DNA of 28,644 nucleotides from Deltaproteobacteria bacterium (GTDB taxonomy: Bacteria; Desulfobacterota; Syntrophia; Syntrophales; Smithellaceae), in assembly GCA_019136325.1 (NCBI GenBank), contig JAGVUJ010000094.1:1-28644 (forward strand), given 5' to 3'. The position numbers and the translations under genes are program-made. The notes beneath the pieces were generated by a model. It was given only the letters and a program-made list of their open reading frames with translations. It had not been told where the DNA came from and searched no databases. Below, piece after piece: positions 27,562-28,644 of this stretch. The number at the start of each line of letters is the position of its first letter. Position 1 is the stretch's first letter.

Positions 27562-28284
27562 TTATAAATTGAAAGATTCTCCGAAATAAAATTTTCGGGC
27601 CAGTTCGCTTTGAGCGATCTCGTCCGGCGCCCCTTCCACCAGAATCGCCCCCTCATTGACAATATAAGCCCGATCGCAGCAGGAAAGGGTTTCCCGCACA
27701 TTATGATCGGAAATAATGATCCCTATTCCCTTGGCTTTCAGTTTTTCTATGATTTTCTGGATATCGGCAACGGCCAGGGGATCAATGCCGGCAAACGGCT
27801 CATCCAGAAGAATATACTTGGGTGACGTCACCAGAGCGCGTGTAATTTCGACACGTCTTCTTTCTCCTCCGGAGAGCGAATATGCGTGATGCTTGGCCAG
27901 AGCGGTCAGATCCAGTTCATTAAGCAGCTCACGGAGACGTGCTTTCCGTGCCTCATCATTCAAATCCAGCGTTTCCAGAATGGCCAGAATATTTTCTTCG
28001 ACGGTCAGCTTTCTGAATATGGACGGCTCTTGCGGCAAATAATTCAAACCTTTGCGGGCTCTTAAATACATGGGTAACCCGGTGATATTTTCGCCGTCCA
28101 GAAAAATCTCTCCCCCGTCCGGCTTGACCAGTCCGACAATCATGTAAAAGGTTGTTGTCTTTCCCGCTCCGTTCGGACCGAGCAAACCGACAACTTCGCC
28201 CGGGGAAATCGCCAAATCAATCCGGTTGACAACCTTGCGCTTATTGTAAATTTTCGTTAAACGTTTAGCCGTTAAGTCGCTCAT
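27562..28284 (-). CDS. lptB: LPS export ABC transporter ATP-binding protein LptB
   Basis: This 240-residue ATPase powers LptB2FG, which extracts lipopolysaccharide from the inner membrane and passes it to the LptA bridge. Walker A is GPNGAGKTT (36-44) and the Q-loop lies at YLPQEP (82-87). The signature is LSGGE (137-141) and the Walker B stretch is YILLDEP, with catalytic E162. The switch histidine is H194 in SDHNVRE. Length and motifs match LptB. GGAGA lies close upstream of the ATG. It is 19 nt downstream of lptA and 26 nt upstream of rpoN, so all three probably share a transcript. Confidence 0.97.
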   Translation of the reverse strand: MSDLTAKRLTKIYNKRKVVNRIDLAISPGEVVGLLGPNGAGKTTTFYMIVGLVKPDGGEIFLDGENITGLPMYLRARKGLNYLPQEPSIFRKLTVEENILAILETLDLNDEARKARLRELLNELDLTALAKHHAYSLSGGERRRVEITRALVTSPKYILLDEPFAGIDPLAVADIQKIIEKLKAKGIGIIISDHNVRETLSCCDRAYIVNEGAILVEGAPDEIAQSELARKFYFGESFNL

Positions 28285-28303
28285 GTTCTCCGATCAACAA
28301 ATT

Positions 28304-28644
28304 TTATTTTTTGTTTGATTCCATTTTTTTATGATCCTGAGGATAGATTACCGCTTTCACCTTTGTCTGTTCACCGCTCTCCACAATGCCTCTGTTTTCA
28401 TCAATCAGGATGATGACCCTCTCTCCCTTGATCGAACTTTTTCCCTCGTTTAATACGGCATTGCCGGTCAAGATTACCTTATTGCCCTCCTGAAAATACA
28501 CGGCCTCATTGCCGGTTGCCTTTCTGTTTTCCTGAACAAGAGAAACATGGCCCTTTGCTTCGATTTTTTCCAGTTTTCCGGTTTTATCTGAACCGGCCTT
28601 CCCGTTGATGATTTTGTCCGGATCTTTTTTGTAGTAAAGAAGCA
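28304..28644 (-). CDS. lptA: LptA/OstA-type periplasmic LPS-binding protein, 5' end beyond the window
   Basis: The C-terminal 112 residues are present; the frame is open to the right edge of the window. The translation runs from LLYYKKDPDKIINGK to a lysine-rich end (HKKMESNKK). It has the beta-jellyroll repeat style of the OstA/LptA domain: KLEKIEAKGHVSLVQENRKA, NEAVYFQEGNKVILTGNA, SSIKGERVIILIDENRG. LptA forms the periplasmic bridge carrying LPS to the outer membrane. A signal peptide would lie outside the window. The adjacent lptB confirms the assignment. An internal GTG at 28499-28501 is not a true start because the domain continues upstream of it. Confidence 0.9.
   Translation of the reverse strand, partial: LLYYKKDPDKIINGKAGSDKTGKLEKIEAKGHVSLVQENRKATGNEAVYFQEGNKVILTGNAVLNEGKSSIKGERVIILIDENRGIVESGEQTKVKAVIYPQDHKKMESNKK

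Overview
The window is a chromosomal segment of a Gram-negative (diderm) bacterium with intermediate GC content. The lptA/lptB pair shows lipopolysaccharide export. The rpoN-hpf-ptsN-rapZ neighbourhood, the NfeD/slipin pair, a HstK-type giant kinase and the many zinc-ribbon membrane proteins together suggest an anaerobic member of the former Deltaproteobacteria (Desulfobacterota), possibly Syntrophus/Smithella-like. That placement is an inference from gene content and protein style, not a computed result.

Layout. (1) 1-114: the start of a small zinc-ribbon gene running off the left edge on the minus strand. (2) 281-2846, plus strand: a 94-aa unknown protein, ligA (NAD-dependent DNA ligase) overlapping it by 4 nt, and acylphosphatase. 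(3) 2942-7990, minus: a 1682-residue sensor protein joining a Ser/Thr kinase, an AAA-type ATPase, a long helical repeat region, GAF and GGDEF. (4) 8129-16559, minus: eight consecutive genes of mostly unknown function. Four carry zinc ribbons (one of them double), six have membrane anchors or signals, and one encodes an 896-residue exported coiled-coil-rich protein. This is the accessory and most novel part. (5) 16640-22254, minus: coaBC, family-4 uracil-DNA glycosylase, NfeD protease, slipin, a LiaF-TM-like small membrane protein and a class I aminotransferase, packed head to tail behind a good sigma70-type promoter. (6) 22482-23795, plus: a membrane-anchored M23 (LytM-type) peptidase. (7) 23826-28644, minus: the conserved lptA-lptB-rpoN-hpf-ptsN block, a clear intrinsic terminator, then rapZ.

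How the genes fit together. Regions 2, 5 and 7 are housekeeping: replication/repair, CoA synthesis, LPS transport, sigma54, ribosome hibernation, and nitrogen-PTS and RNase-adapter regulation. Regions 3 and 4 may form an envelope-sensing module: a cytoplasmic kinase/diguanylate cyclase next to membrane proteins with cytoplasmic zinc ribbons and extracytoplasmic domains. Co-orientation and shared domain types are visible; a functional link is hypothesis only.

No tRNA, rRNA, CRISPR array, insertion sequence or phage gene was seen. The longest gap without a gene is 227 bases (22255-22481), which holds two divergent promoter candidates.
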